From JAWKZG01 sp041396125 (GTDB lineage: Bacteria > Pseudomonadota > Gammaproteobacteria > Competibacterales > Competibacteraceae): DNA of 64,000 nt. The notes below the pieces were generated by a model. That model searched no databases, was not told where the DNA came from, and saw only the letters and a list, made by a program, of their open reading frames with translations. The translations under genes were made by a program, and so were the position numbers. The stretch is taken from assembly GCA_041396125.1 (NCBI GenBank), contig JAWKZG010000003.1:124001-188000 (forward strand). The letters run 5' to 3'. Position 1 is the stretch's first letter. Each line of letters opens with the position of its first letter. Below are positions 44,542 to 53,784 of this stretch, piece after piece.

Positions 44542-45858
44542 TCAGAGCGCTGGCCCCATCAGCAATTCGGGCAACCAGGTGGCAATGCCAGGGAATATGC
44601 ACAAAATGACGATGCCCAGCACCATCAACAGCATGAACGGCAAGGCCCCCAGCAAAACGGTCGGCAGTTTCACATCGGGCACGATACTGTTGATGACATA
44701 AAGGTTCAACCCCACTGGCGGGGTGATCAGGCCGATTTCCATATTGATGGTCAACACCACAGCAAACCAGTAAGGGTCGAATCCTGCCTGGGTAATAATC
44801 GGCAGAATAATCGGCGCGGTCATCAGGATGACCGCTACCGGCGGCAGGAAAAAGCCGGCTACCAGCAAAAACAGATTTATCACCCCCATCAAAGCCCAGG
44901 GGTTAAGCCCCAATGCGGCGATCCACTCGGCAATCGACTGAGTCACAAACAGGCTGGAAAGCGTATAACTGAGCAGTTCCGAAGCGGCGATAATCATCAT
45001 GATCATCACGCTTTCGCGGGTGCTGGTACTGAACACCGCCCAGATCTGCCGAGGTCGCCACATGCGATAAATCACTATTACCAGCAGCAGACAGAACATG
45101 GCACCCACACCTGCCGCTTCAGACGGGGTGGCTACGCCGCCGTACAGCACATACAAAATACCCACGATAATCAGCAGAAACGGCACCACCTTGGGTGCCA
45201 GTTCCAGCTTTTCGCGCAGACTGTAGCGACGCTTCGCATTCTCCAGACCGTGACCACTGCGCCAGGCATAGAAAATTGACCAGGCCATGAACAAGCCGGT
45301 CAGCATCAGGCCCGGCAGAATACCGGCGATAAACAGGCGGCCAATCGAGGTTTCGGTGGCGATACCGTAAACGATCATGGTGACGCTGGGCGGGATCAGA
45401 ATACCCAATGTGCCACCGGCGGCAATCGCGCCGGTCGCCAACTGATCGGGAACCCCCCGTTTGCGCATTTCCGGGATGCCCATTTTACCGATTGCCGCGC
45501 AGGTGGCAGGCGATGAACCACTGAGCGCAGCAAAAATAGAGCAGGCTCCCAGATTGGACATGATCAGGCCGCCCGGCACGCGATTCAGCCAGCGATCCAG
45601 CGCTTCGTAAAGATCGCGTCCGGCGGGCGAGGCAGCCACCGCAGCGCCCATCACAATGAACATGGGAATCGATACCAGACTGAACTCGGCCAGACCGGAA
45701 AAAAAGGTTTCACCCAGAATACTGAGGCTGTCGAACCCTTCAAAAGCAACCAGAAACCCGATCGCTACAAGACCCAGCCCAAACGCGATGGGAATACCGG
45801 TTGCCAGCAGCAGTACCGTGACAATACCCAGTAACGCACCAATTTCCAGTGGACTCAT
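44542..45858 (-). CDS. TRAP transporter large permease (DctM), third system
   Basis: 438 residues from ATG 45858, which overlaps the dctQ stop (ATGA); a longer upstream frame is only dctQ coding. DctM motifs: FFSGLAEFSLVSIPMFIVMGAAVAASPAGRDLYEALDRWLNRVPGGLIMSNLGACSIFAALSGSSPATCAAIGKMGIPEM, GGTLGILIPPSVTMIVYGIATETSIGRLFIAGILPG, GVATPSEAAGVGA and ITPPVGLNLYVINSIVPDV. A different branch from the permeases at 30-34 kb (C4-dicarboxylate/sugar-acid type). Confidence 0.94.
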   Translation of the reverse strand: MSPLEIGALLGIVTVLLLATGIPIAFGLGLVAIGFLVAFEGFDSLSILGETFFSGLAEFSLVSIPMFIVMGAAVAASPAGRDLYEALDRWLNRVPGGLIMSNLGACSIFAALSGSSPATCAAIGKMGIPEMRKRGVPDQLATGAIAAGGTLGILIPPSVTMIVYGIATETSIGRLFIAGILPGLMLTGLFMAWSIFYAWRSGHGLENAKRRYSLREKLELAPKVVPFLLIIVGILYVLYGGVATPSEAAGVGAMFCLLLVIVIYRMWRPRQIWAVFSTSTRESVMIMMIIAASELLSYTLSSLFVTQSIAEWIAALGLNPWALMGVINLFLLVAGFFLPPVAVILMTAPIILPIITQAGFDPYWFAVVLTINMEIGLITPPVGLNLYVINSIVPDVKLPTVLLGALPFMLLMVLGIVILCIFPGIATWLPELLMGPAL

Positions 45859-46403
45859 ATTTGTTTTTCCGGGGTTTGTTTTTCCGGGGCCTGTTCTTCT
45901 GGGGCTATACCAAACGGCGGTTCGCGTCCGCTCAGCAGGCACAAGATCTCAACCAGATACTGCAGGGTCAGTAACCCGATGCCCAGTGGCAACGGCAACA
46001 AGGGAATCCACAGAGGTATTGCCCAGACCGTGTCTGTCGTCCAGTTTTCGCGCCAGGCCTCAATAAAATAATTCCAGCCGGCCCAGCCCAGCGCTGCGCA
46101 GAATGTCAGTCCCAGCAAGGCGGCCAGAAAAGCCAGCAGAAAACGCCCGCGTGGGCCGAGATAATGAGGCAATAAATCGACATTGACATGGCCCCGTGTC
46201 AGCAGGACATAAGGACTGCCGATCAATGTGGCCGCCACTACGGCATAGGTGACGAATTCAGTCTGCCAGATGGTCGAGGCATTCAGGATATAGCGCATAA
46301 CGACCATCTGACAGACGATGATGCAGGCGGCGGCCAGCAACAGCGCCGCCAGCACTCCGGTCAGTCGCGACAGACCCTGCACCAGGCGCACAAACAAATC
46401 CAC
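45855..46403 (-). CDS. TRAP transporter small permease (DctQ), third system
   Basis: 182 residues with four helices (GVLAALLLAAACIIVCQMVVMRYIL; WQTEFVTYAVVAATLIGSPYVLLTRGHVNVDLL; FLLAFLAALLGLTFCAALGWAGW; IPLLPLPLGIGLLTLQYLVEILCLL) and the E-F...RGHVNVD hallmark. The C-terminus holds an EKQTPEKQ repeat from a short tandem DNA repeat at 45862-45890. Coupled to the dctM downstream. Confidence 0.93.
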   Translation of the reverse strand: MDLFVRLVQGLSRLTGVLAALLLAAACIIVCQMVVMRYILNASTIWQTEFVTYAVVAATLIGSPYVLLTRGHVNVDLLPHYLGPRGRFLLAFLAALLGLTFCAALGWAGWNYFIEAWRENWTTDTVWAIPLWIPLLPLPLGIGLLTLQYLVEILCLLSGREPPFGIAPEEQAPEKQTPEKQI

Positions 46404-46443
46404 CCACTATCCTCCTGCAAGTCAGGTGCGCAGCAATCTTGTC

Positions 46444-47442
46444 TTACTCAACCGCCAACGCCTTTTCGATGATTTCCTGTCCGCCGGGGACATCATTGGC
46501 GAAATTTTTATAGGAGGTTTCCTGGGCAATCGCTTTCCAGGCGGCGGCCTGCTCGGCGGTCATACTCACGACTTCCACGCCAGCTTCCCGGAATACGTCT
46601 TCCATTTTGCTGTCGAGTTTTTTGGCTTCTTCGAAAAAGTAGTCTTCAGCTTTCTGACCAGCGGCCATTAACGCCTGCTGCTGCTCGGGATTCAGTTTGT
46701 CCCAGCTTTTTTTCGACATCAGCACCGGCTCATACATGAACCACAGCGCGTAATCGCCCGGTGCGGTCAGGCATTTGACCTGCTCGTACAAACGGTAGGA
46801 CACGAAACTGCCGGAACTGGTATTGGCAGCATCCAGCACGCCTGTCTGCATAGCGGTGTAGATTTCAGAACTGGGCATGGACGCGATGGAGGCCCCGGCA
46901 CCCACCAGCATCTGCTCAAAGGCAGGACCGGCGGCGCGGGTGACCTGCCCTTCGATGTCAGCCGGGTTCAGAATGCAATTTTTGGTTGAGGCGAAACCGC
47001 CCGCCAGCCAGGCATCCGCCAATACGACGATACCGGCCTCGTTGATGATCTGCTTGATCGCATCCATATACGGCGAATCGTTCAGCCGCTTGGCATGCTC
47101 GTGGTTTTTCACCAGCCCCGGCATCAGTGTTGCGCTGAACTGGGGATGGCGACCGCTGGCATAATCCAGCGGAAACGCCGACAGATCGACCTGCCCTTTG
47201 ACCATGGCCCCCCATTGCTCTTTGGGCTTGACCAGGGAACCGCCCGGATAGACCCGGATCTCCAGTCCGACATTTGCCGCCTCGACATCACGGGCAATAA
47301 TCTGCACCATTTCATCGCGCACATCACCCTTGCCGCCGGGCCATTGATGTGACGCTTTCAGAATCTCCTGCCCTGACGCAACCCCAGCGGCAGCCAGTAA
47401 CAGACTAGTGACAACAACTGTACGAATAGGATGGAATGGCAT
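46444..47442 (-). CDS. TRAP transporter substrate-binding protein (DctP), third system
   Basis: 332 residues with signal peptide (TVVVTSLLLAAAGVASGQ). DctP core: ILKASHQWPGGKGDVRDEMVQIIARDVEAANVGLEIRVYPGGSLVKPKEQWGAMVKGQVDLSAFPLDYASG, conserved Arg in GQVTRAAGPAFEQMLVGAGASIASMPSSEIYTAMQTGVLDAANTSSGSFVSYRLYEQVKC. First gene of the dctPQM operon, opposite to the dapA-like aldolase. The gap 47443-47870 behind its start contains no gene I trust. Confidence 0.93.
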   Translation of the reverse strand: MPFHPIRTVVVTSLLLAAAGVASGQEILKASHQWPGGKGDVRDEMVQIIARDVEAANVGLEIRVYPGGSLVKPKEQWGAMVKGQVDLSAFPLDYASGRHPQFSATLMPGLVKNHEHAKRLNDSPYMDAIKQIINEAGIVVLADAWLAGGFASTKNCILNPADIEGQVTRAAGPAFEQMLVGAGASIASMPSSEIYTAMQTGVLDAANTSSGSFVSYRLYEQVKCLTAPGDYALWFMYEPVLMSKKSWDKLNPEQQQALMAAGQKAEDYFFEEAKKLDSKMEDVFREAGVEVVSMTAEQAAAWKAIAQETSYKNFANDVPGGQEIIEKALAVE

Positions 47443-47870
47443 GGTTTAACTCCTCGCTTTATGCAACTGTCATTATTAAGGCGCTTTCATTGTGAGGCCT
47501 TGACGGTATGAGTCCAAGGTCATCGCTCGATGAGCACCGGATTATGGCCCCTGAACGGCCGACCGCTTGCCGGTGTCCAGGGTGATTTATGAAATAATAA
47601 TTATGAAACCCCAAGAACGTTAATTAAGCAAGGCTAATTTCAGCAGCATCCGGTGTACTGCCTGCCAGGCCCCGGCAAGATATTGCCCACCGTACGGAAC
47701 AGACTGCCAGCCCGCGCCGGTACTGGTATACACTACGCCCGCCCGTTGCCTGCTCGTTATGTGGACAAACCGTTTGCCTGCATACAACAACGTTGCCGCT
47801 TTAGGTCGGCCCGGTTTGCCTGATACCGATTTGTCTGCTTTCTGTCTGCTTTCCAAATGGAACAATCACC

Positions 47871-48773
47871 ATGAATAATGCATTACTGTACGGCTTAACC
47901 GTCCTGGTCTGGGGGTCGACCTGGTTTGCGGTCAAGTTCCAGCTAGGCACGGTTGATCCGGCACTTTCAGTGGTGTATCGCTTCGCCCTGGCGGCTGTAT
48001 TACTGTTTGCCTGGTGCGGTCTGCGCGGCTTGAGACTACGCTTTTCCCTGCGCGATCACGGTTTTATGGTGTTATTGGGTGTCTTTTTGTTCGGGCTGAA
48101 TTATCTGCTGTTTTATAAGGCCATCGGGCACATCACCAGCGGTCTGGTAGCGGTGACCTTCGCTACCATCACGATGATGAATATGATCAATGGCGCGATT
48201 TTCCTGCGCACGCCGCTACGATTGCAGCTGATCGTGCCGGCCGGTCTGGGCCTGCTGGGCATTGCGCTGGTGTTCTGGCCCGAGCTGTCGGCCTTCAGTC
48301 TGGCTGATGCCGGCTTTGCAGGTTTGCTGCTCTGTCTGCTGGCAACCTATTCGGCTTCACTGGGGAATATCGTCTCGGCGCGCAATCAGCGGGCAGGGCT
48401 GCCGGTGTTACAGGTGAACGCATTCAGCATGGCCTATGGCGCGGCACTCATGCTGGTTTATGTGCTGCTTGCGGGCACCCCTGTAAATTTTTCCTGGGAC
48501 GTAGCGTATATCGGCTCGCTGCTTTATCTGGCCGTATTCGGCTCAGTCATTGCGTTCGGTTGCTATCTGACCTTGATCGGGCGTATTGGCGTGGAGCGAG
48601 CGGCTTACAGCAGTGTTTTGTTCCCGCTGGTGGCATTGGCGATCTCGACCGTGTTCGAAGCCTACCACTGGTCCGGCTCGGCGCTCGCAGGCTGTGCCTT
48701 AATTATACTCGGCAATATCCTGATTCTCAGGCCGCCTCAAGGCCGCACCCGTGCAACGGCCCGTACCAAGTGA
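47871..48773 (+). CDS. DMT superfamily (EamA) transporter
   Basis: 300 residues, ten helices, two EamA repeats. Starts YGLTVLVWGSTWFAVKFQLGTVDPALSVVYRFALAAVLLFAW (the typical W-G-S-x-F...R form) and ends SSVLFPLVALAISTVFEAYHWSGSALAGCALIILGNILIL. Exporter of unknown metabolite. Confidence 0.92.
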   Translation: MNNALLYGLTVLVWGSTWFAVKFQLGTVDPALSVVYRFALAAVLLFAWCGLRGLRLRFSLRDHGFMVLLGVFLFGLNYLLFYKAIGHITSGLVAVTFATITMMNMINGAIFLRTPLRLQLIVPAGLGLLGIALVFWPELSAFSLADAGFAGLLLCLLATYSASLGNIVSARNQRAGLPVLQVNAFSMAYGAALMLVYVLLAGTPVNFSWDVAYIGSLLYLAVFGSVIAFGCYLTLIGRIGVERAAYSSVLFPLVALAISTVFEAYHWSGSALAGCALIILGNILILRPPQGRTRATARTK

Positions 48774-48829
48774 TGCGACTGAATCGTGTCTGCCGGGCAA
48801 CATTGCCCGGCATGAACAAACTCACGAGC

Positions 48830-49069
48830 CTAGCGCGAGTCAGCATCACCGCTCGCCACCTCGCCGGGACGCTGACGCTCATGAATGCTTCTTTCTGCCT
48901 GGTGCCAGAACCGCACCACCCGCGCCAAATACTGAAACCGCACCGCAGCACTCAAGCGAGCAGCGGGATGTTGTTCCGGCGCGCTCAGAACCGTCGCGGG
49001 AATGCCACGAGCTGCGGCAACAATCTGTTCCAGATTCGGCGTCACTGCGAGTTCGCTCTTGCGGATCAT
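48830..49069 (-). CDS. Small hypothetical protein
   Basis: 79 residues from ATG 49069, chosen over overlapping frames because GAGGAG lies about seven bases upstream and no other frame here has such a site. Hydrophilic, Ala/Arg-rich (LEQIVAAARGIPATVLSAPEQHPAARLSAAVRFQYLARVVRFWHQAERSIHERQ). No family recognised. Convergent with the DMT gene. Confidence 0.5.
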   Translation of the reverse strand: MIRKSELAVTPNLEQIVAAARGIPATVLSAPEQHPAARLSAAVRFQYLARVVRFWHQAERSIHERQRPGEVASGDADSR

Positions 49070-49255
49070 GTATCACTCCTCTGCTGATATAAATTGGTTT
49101 AGTAGTATGCGTGGTAGCAATGACAGTTTTATGACGTCGATAATCAGCGAACTGTTCCGCTGCTGCTAAAATAAAGACGTTGATTATTATGCCTAGAATA
49201 TAGTTCAGAATCAGCAAAACTGCCACTGCTCCCGCGTTTGGCTTGATGTGTAGCC

Positions 49256-49273
49256 GAGGTTTTTTTAAACCTC
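49256..49273. terminator. Small hairpin in gap before the MFS gene
   Basis: GAGGTTT - TTTT - AAACCTC, then TTTAAG. Lies in the 300-base gap 49070-49369, which otherwise holds only AT-rich promoter-like sequence. May be a 3' end signal for an upstream transcript or a leader hairpin of the MFS gene. Confidence 0.4.
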
Positions 49274-49369
49274 TTTAAGATCCCGTTTCTACTGATAAAC
49301 GCCCGTTTTAAAAAACCGTATCAATAGACTATAAATCTCTTTATTAGTTAGACCGCAGCGAGAACAAAA

Positions 49370-50584
49370 ATGTCCACTCTTTCAGCTCGTTTGTCCCTTG
49401 TTTTTTCATGTCTGGGTCACGCCATTATGCATCTGCTGGCAGCGTTTTATTTCGTGATTGTGCTGCAGCTGGAACAGGAATGGCAGCTGCCTTACCATGA
49501 GTTGATCGAGTTGTGGACGCTGGGTGCGCTGCTCATTGGTGTGGGGGCAATTCCGGCCGGCTGGCTGGGCGATCACTGGAGCGCGCCCGGCATGATGATC
49601 GTCATGTTCCTGGGCATGGGTGCCGCCTCGATCGCCTGCGGCCTGAGCACTACGCCGGGCGACCTGTTACTGGGCCTGAGTGCGCTGGGTCTGTTCGCCT
49701 CGATTTATCATCCAGTCGCTATCGCCTGGCTGATGCGCAATGCGGTTGCGCAGGGCAAGGCTTTGGGCGTCAACGGCATTTTCGGCAGTGCCGGGGTGGC
49801 CGGTTCGGGTATTCTCACCGGCTTTCTGATCGACGCGTACAGCTGGCGCGTTGCATTTATTCTGCCGGGTGTGGTCTCGCTGCTGGCGGGTTTGCTGCTG
49901 TGGTGGTGCTGCTGGCGGCGCATCATCGTTGATACCCGAACCGACCTGAAAGCCGAGACACCACCCAGCCGCGACGACATGCTGCGCGGCTTTGGTATTT
50001 TACTGCTCACCATGCTGGTCATGGGTATTGCCTTTCACGCCATGCAGACGGCTTTGCCCAAGATGTTCAGCTTGCGGCTGGACTTCACTGACAGTGCGCT
50101 GGGGGTTGGTGCACTGATCGCCGGGGTTTACGCCATCTCGGGCATCATGCAGATTGTCGGTGGGCATCTGGCTGATCGTTTTGCCCTCAAGCAAGTCTAT
50201 CTGATCGGCCTGTTATTGCAGGTACCTATGCTGGCACTGGTGGCGCAGGCAACCGGGATGCCGCTTATTGTGGTGGCAACTATGGCGATTTTTCTCAACT
50301 CCAGCGTTCTGCCAGCCGAAAATATGCTGATCGCCCGCTACACACCGGCACATCGACGGGCGCTGGCCTACGGTATTAAATTCGTACTGGCTTTCAGCTG
50401 TGCGCCGCTGGCGGTCATACTGGTCTCGTATATCCATGCCCGGACCGGCGAGTTTATCTGGCTGTACTGGCTGGTCGCAGCCTGCATGCTGTTGGCGTTT
50501 CTGGCAGCACTGCTGTTGCCAGCGGTACGCTCATTACGCAGCGGCCTGAACGAACGGTCTCCAGAACCTGTTCGAGCCAGTTAG
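49370..50584 (+). CDS. MFS transporter
   Basis: 404 residues with twelve helices. The first half has LGHAIMHLLAAFYFVIVLQLEQEW, GALLIGVGAIPAGWLGDHWSAPGMMIVMFLGMGAASIACGLS and YHPVAIAWLMRNAVAQGKALGVNGIFGSAGVAGSGILTGFL, close to the fosmidomycin-resistance/Fsr-like group. The second half repeats GVYAISGIMQIVGGHLADRFALKQVYLIG. Substrate unknown. Confidence 0.9.
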   Translation: MSTLSARLSLVFSCLGHAIMHLLAAFYFVIVLQLEQEWQLPYHELIELWTLGALLIGVGAIPAGWLGDHWSAPGMMIVMFLGMGAASIACGLSTTPGDLLLGLSALGLFASIYHPVAIAWLMRNAVAQGKALGVNGIFGSAGVAGSGILTGFLIDAYSWRVAFILPGVVSLLAGLLLWWCCWRRIIVDTRTDLKAETPPSRDDMLRGFGILLLTMLVMGIAFHAMQTALPKMFSLRLDFTDSALGVGALIAGVYAISGIMQIVGGHLADRFALKQVYLIGLLLQVPMLALVAQATGMPLIVVATMAIFLNSSVLPAENMLIARYTPAHRRALAYGIKFVLAFSCAPLAVILVSYIHARTGEFIWLYWLVAACMLLAFLAALLLPAVRSLRSGLNERSPEPVRAS

Positions 50585-50610
50585 AAACCTTCTTAAACCC
50601 CAAGGATAAC

Positions 50611-50655
50611 CCGCTCTTTTTGAGCATTTTTCGCTATGGATTTCGTAAAGAGCGG
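50611..50655. promoter_or_regulatory. Spaced inverted repeat upstream of the RpiR-type regulator
   Basis: CCGCTCTTT at 50611-50619 is inverted as AAAGAGCGG at 50647-50655, 27 bases apart. It lies between the MFS gene end and the regulator start. Could be a terminator stem for the MFS gene or a two-site operator. Confidence 0.4.
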
Positions 50656-50750
50656 CCAGGTCAGTTGTATTGAGTGCATGGCAAGCTGAATTTTTATTCT
50701 AAAAAAAGAGTTTTTAATGATATTTATGGAATAAATATTCTATATTTATT

Positions 50751-51623
50751 ATGATAATACCCCTATCAACTGATTCAGGTAGTACATTCATGAAGGCTGC
50801 CCTTACGGCACCACACCAGCCAGATGAGTTGCAGGCTCTTATTGCACAGCAGTATTCCGCCCTGAGCAAACGCTTGCGGCAAATTGCCCGCTATGCGCTG
50901 GATAATCCGAATGATATGGCCCTGCAAACCATTGCGGTCATTGCCGAGCAGGCCGGTGTGCAACCTTCCGCGCTGATCCGTTTTGCCAAAGCATTTGGTT
51001 ATTCCGGTTTCAGTGAAATGCAGCGGGTCTTCCAGACCAAACTGGTGCAGCGCTCGAACAGTTACAGCGAACGCATCCGACTGTACTGGGAGGATGGCGC
51101 AGAGCCACCTAAAACCCGCTCGACAGAGGTTCTGCACGAATTTACCAGCGCCGGGGCGCAAGCGCTGGAGCAGTTACACGAAGCTATCTCAGCAGTGCAG
51201 CTGGAACAGGCGGTTGAGCTGCTGACCGCAGCCCGCAGCGTATCTCTGATCGGCATGCGGCGCTCGTTTCCGGTCGCCGTTTATTTTGCTTATGCACTGA
51301 ATCGTATTAATTGCGATGCCCGGCTGCTGGACAATACTGGCGGCATGCTGTCGCAGCAATTGCATGCCTTGTCGGAGCAAGATGTTTTACTGGCGATCAG
51401 CTTTCAGCCCTACGCCGGGGAAACGGCCGATGTCGTGCTACAGGCCGTGGAACGTAACGTGCCTGTTATTGTGCTGACGGACAGTCCTCTCAGCCCGATT
51501 GCCGAGCATGCCGATGTCTGTTTTGAAATCAAGGATGCAGAAGTGCGCGGGTTCCGCTCGCTGGCGGCCACCATGTGTCTGGCCCAGGCGCTGGCTGTCA
51601 GCCTGGCTTTACGAGTGGAATAA
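50751..51623 (+). CDS. RpiR/MurR-family transcriptional regulator
   Basis: 290 residues (or 277 from ATG 50790). HTH_6 domain at ~30-105 (LSKRLRQIARYALDNPNDMALQTIAVIAEQAGVQPSALIRFAKAFGYSGFSEMQRVFQ) and a SIS sugar-phosphate domain at ~140-270 (ARSVSLIGMRRSFPVAVYFAYALNRI, DVLLAISFQPYAGETADVVLQAVERNVPVIVLTD). Controls sugar or amino-sugar catabolism in the family. Convergent with the sugar-binding protein gene at 51700, which is a plausible target. Confidence 0.9.
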   Translation: MIIPLSTDSGSTFMKAALTAPHQPDELQALIAQQYSALSKRLRQIARYALDNPNDMALQTIAVIAEQAGVQPSALIRFAKAFGYSGFSEMQRVFQTKLVQRSNSYSERIRLYWEDGAEPPKTRSTEVLHEFTSAGAQALEQLHEAISAVQLEQAVELLTAARSVSLIGMRRSFPVAVYFAYALNRINCDARLLDNTGGMLSQQLHALSEQDVLLAISFQPYAGETADVVLQAVERNVPVIVLTDSPLSPIAEHADVCFEIKDAEVRGFRSLAATMCLAQALAVSLALRVE

Positions 51624-51699
51624 TACGGGTGGAATAAGCGATAACGGCGTGGTGCCGACGCAAACGCGCAAACTCCTGGCACCACGCCAATAAGCTGGC

Positions 51700-52653
51700 T
51701 CAGCGCAGACCTTGCGCAGCCAGATCGATCACTGTGGCAGCGTTGTCCTGGGTAATAAACCCCGGTCCGGTGGGCAAATTGCCACCCGGCAGCACCTGAT
51801 AACGGTTATACAAAGCCAGATGCACAATGGGCAGATAGCCCTGCAGAAACTGCTGCTGGTCGATAGCGAACGCCATTTTGCCGTCCCGGATCATCTCCAG
51901 CACATTGGCCGAAAGATCAAAAGTACCCACCTTGACATCCGCGGCCATACCGAGTTCGTCCAGTGCTTTCATGATCGGTTCGGCAGCATTGCTCGCCCCC
52001 AGGGCGACCACGCCATCGATACTGTCATCAGACTGCAGCGTCGCTTTGATTTTGGCGTATACATCGTCCACCGTATTGGCCGCTGTCGGCACCACCGGCA
52101 CCTCGCTGCCATAGCCATCGTTCACGCCTTTACAACGCATATCCAGTGCTACATTGCCGACTTCGTGGTTCAGGCAGATCAGGTTTTGCACGCCCAGCTC
52201 GCGCATTTTTTTACCGGCGCCAACACCGGCGTCATATTCTTCCTGACCAACATGAAAAAGCACGCCCAGGTCAGCTGCGACATCGCTGCCGGAATTCATG
52301 GATACTACAGGAATGCCCGCTGCCACAGCTTTGCGGATGGCATCGCCCAAGGCATCGGCATCAGGAATCGAGACGACCAGACCATCTGGTTCCTGTTGCA
52401 CAGCGGCTTCGATCAGTTGCGCCATCGCCACCATATCGAAGGTTTCCGGTGCGCGATAATCAACCTCAAGATTCATATCCTTGCCCGCGATTTCAACGGC
52501 ATTCTTTACCACCGTCCAGAACGGATCGTTAGCCTGCCCGTGGCTGACAACGATGATTTTTTCACCAGCGGCCTGGGCCGGCCCGATCAGCCCGAATCCG
52601 GTCAGAGCGACCAGGCTGAACGCTGCGATATGCTTGATAATAGTGCCAGTCAT
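51700..52653 (-). CDS. Sugar ABC transporter periplasmic substrate-binding protein (orphan)
   Basis: 317 residues, signal peptide (AAFSLVALTGFGLIGPAQA), then a ribose/inositol-type binding fold (IIVVSHGQANDPFWTVVKNAVEIAGKDMNLEVDYRAPETFD, DGLVVSIPDADALGDAIRKAVAAGIPVVSMNSGSD, VALGASNAAEPIMKALDELG, FAIDQQQFLQGYLPIVHLALYNRY). No ABC ATPase or permease lies beside it, so partners must be elsewhere or lost. Confidence 0.9.
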   Translation of the reverse strand: MTGTIIKHIAAFSLVALTGFGLIGPAQAAGEKIIVVSHGQANDPFWTVVKNAVEIAGKDMNLEVDYRAPETFDMVAMAQLIEAAVQQEPDGLVVSIPDADALGDAIRKAVAAGIPVVSMNSGSDVAADLGVLFHVGQEEYDAGVGAGKKMRELGVQNLICLNHEVGNVALDMRCKGVNDGYGSEVPVVPTAANTVDDVYAKIKATLQSDDSIDGVVALGASNAAEPIMKALDELGMAADVKVGTFDLSANVLEMIRDGKMAFAIDQQQFLQGYLPIVHLALYNRYQVLPGGNLPTGPGFITQDNAATVIDLAAQGLR

Positions 52654-52885
52654 TAGTGTCCTCCTAAGATTGCAGTATTGCTATCAGCGACGCGAACCGC
52701 TGTTCGCTGATACAGGATTATAGTCATAGCCCCAAAAAACATATAGAAAAAAATTTCTATAATTTAAATTATTAACTTATTTTTTCTATTTTTAGAATAT
52801 ATCCCACACTGCACCGGCTTTTGTTATGCTCCTGCACGGTCAAACCACCACTAAGATTCATCACCAGGAAAACGAGAACAACACC

Positions 52886-53776
52886 ATGCCCCAGTCCCCC
52901 AAACCAAGCTTGGGGTTCATTGGACTTGGCTTGATGGGCCAGCCGATGAGCCTGCGGTTATTACAGGCGGGCTACCCGCTCAGCGTTCATGATCGTAATC
53001 CCGAACGGCTGACAACCGCCCTCGAACACGGCGCACAGGTCGCTGCTACACCTGCCGAAATTATGACCGCCAGTGATATCGTCCTGTTATGTCTGGTCAG
53101 CACGGACGCCGTCGTCGAGGTGACGCGCGGTCCGGCAGGTTTGCTGAGTACCGGCAGCGCCGGCAAACTGATCATTGATTGCTCCACCAGCGAAGCGGAC
53201 ACCACCCGTCAGCTGGCTGCACAAGCAGCTTCGGAGCATCACATCGGCTGGCTGGACGCACCGGTGTCGGGCGGTCCGCCAGCCGCTGCAGCGGGTCGCC
53301 TGACCATGATGGCCGGTGGCAGCGAACAGGATTTTGCCCGTGCCCGGCCGATCCTGCGCGAACTGGCTGAACAAGTCACGCTGATGGGACCGGTCGGTGC
53401 CGGCCAGGTCACCAAAATGATCAATCAGGTGCTGGTGCTGAACCAGTTCTGCGTACTGGCTGAAGCCCTTAAGCTGGCCGAAAATAATGGCGTTGACGCC
53501 AGCCAGATACCCGGTTGTCTGGCCGGAGGATATGCTGATAGCGCGATGCTGCGACAGTTTTTCCCGCGCTTGCTGGCACGTGATTTTGCCCCCGCAGGCT
53601 ATGCCCGCCAGGTGTTGAAGGATCTGGATATGGTGGATGCGCTGGCTCAAAGCAGCAAAACACCACTGCCGATGACCAATCAGGCGCGCATGCTATACCG
53701 TTTATTGATCGCGCGCGGTTACAGTGAACTGGATGCCATCGCGATACTGAAACTCTACGATTCTGAACCTATGTGA
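52886..53776 (+). CDS. NAD(P)-dependent beta-hydroxyacid dehydrogenase (3-hydroxyisobutyrate dehydrogenase family)
   Basis: 296 residues from ATG 52886 (upstream open frame lacks homology). Rossmann motif LGFIGLGLMGQPMSLRLLQAG, substrate loop DAPVSGGPPAAAAGRLTMMAGG, catalytic Lys in GAGQVTKMINQVLVLNQF. Family members oxidise 3-hydroxyisobutyrate, tartronate semialdehyde, glycerate and similar acids. Ends four bases into a GTG of the next frame, so it is coupled to the SDR gene. Confidence 0.92.
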   Translation: MPQSPKPSLGFIGLGLMGQPMSLRLLQAGYPLSVHDRNPERLTTALEHGAQVAATPAEIMTASDIVLLCLVSTDAVVEVTRGPAGLLSTGSAGKLIIDCSTSEADTTRQLAAQAASEHHIGWLDAPVSGGPPAAAAGRLTMMAGGSEQDFARARPILRELAEQVTLMGPVGAGQVTKMINQVLVLNQFCVLAEALKLAENNGVDASQIPGCLAGGYADSAMLRQFFPRLLARDFAPAGYARQVLKDLDMVDALAQSSKTPLPMTNQARMLYRLLIARGYSELDAIAILKLYDSEPM

Positions 53777-53784
53777 GGCCCTGT

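Noticed and set aside
47620..47865. 81-residue minus-strand frame between the third TRAP operon and a DMT gene
   Set aside because: No family resemblance, no convincing ribosome site, and it would overlap the promoter of the DMT gene.
48560..49092. Plus-strand frames overlapping the end of the DMT gene
   Set aside because: Out-of-frame readings of DMT and antisense to the small minus-strand gene with the better ribosome site.
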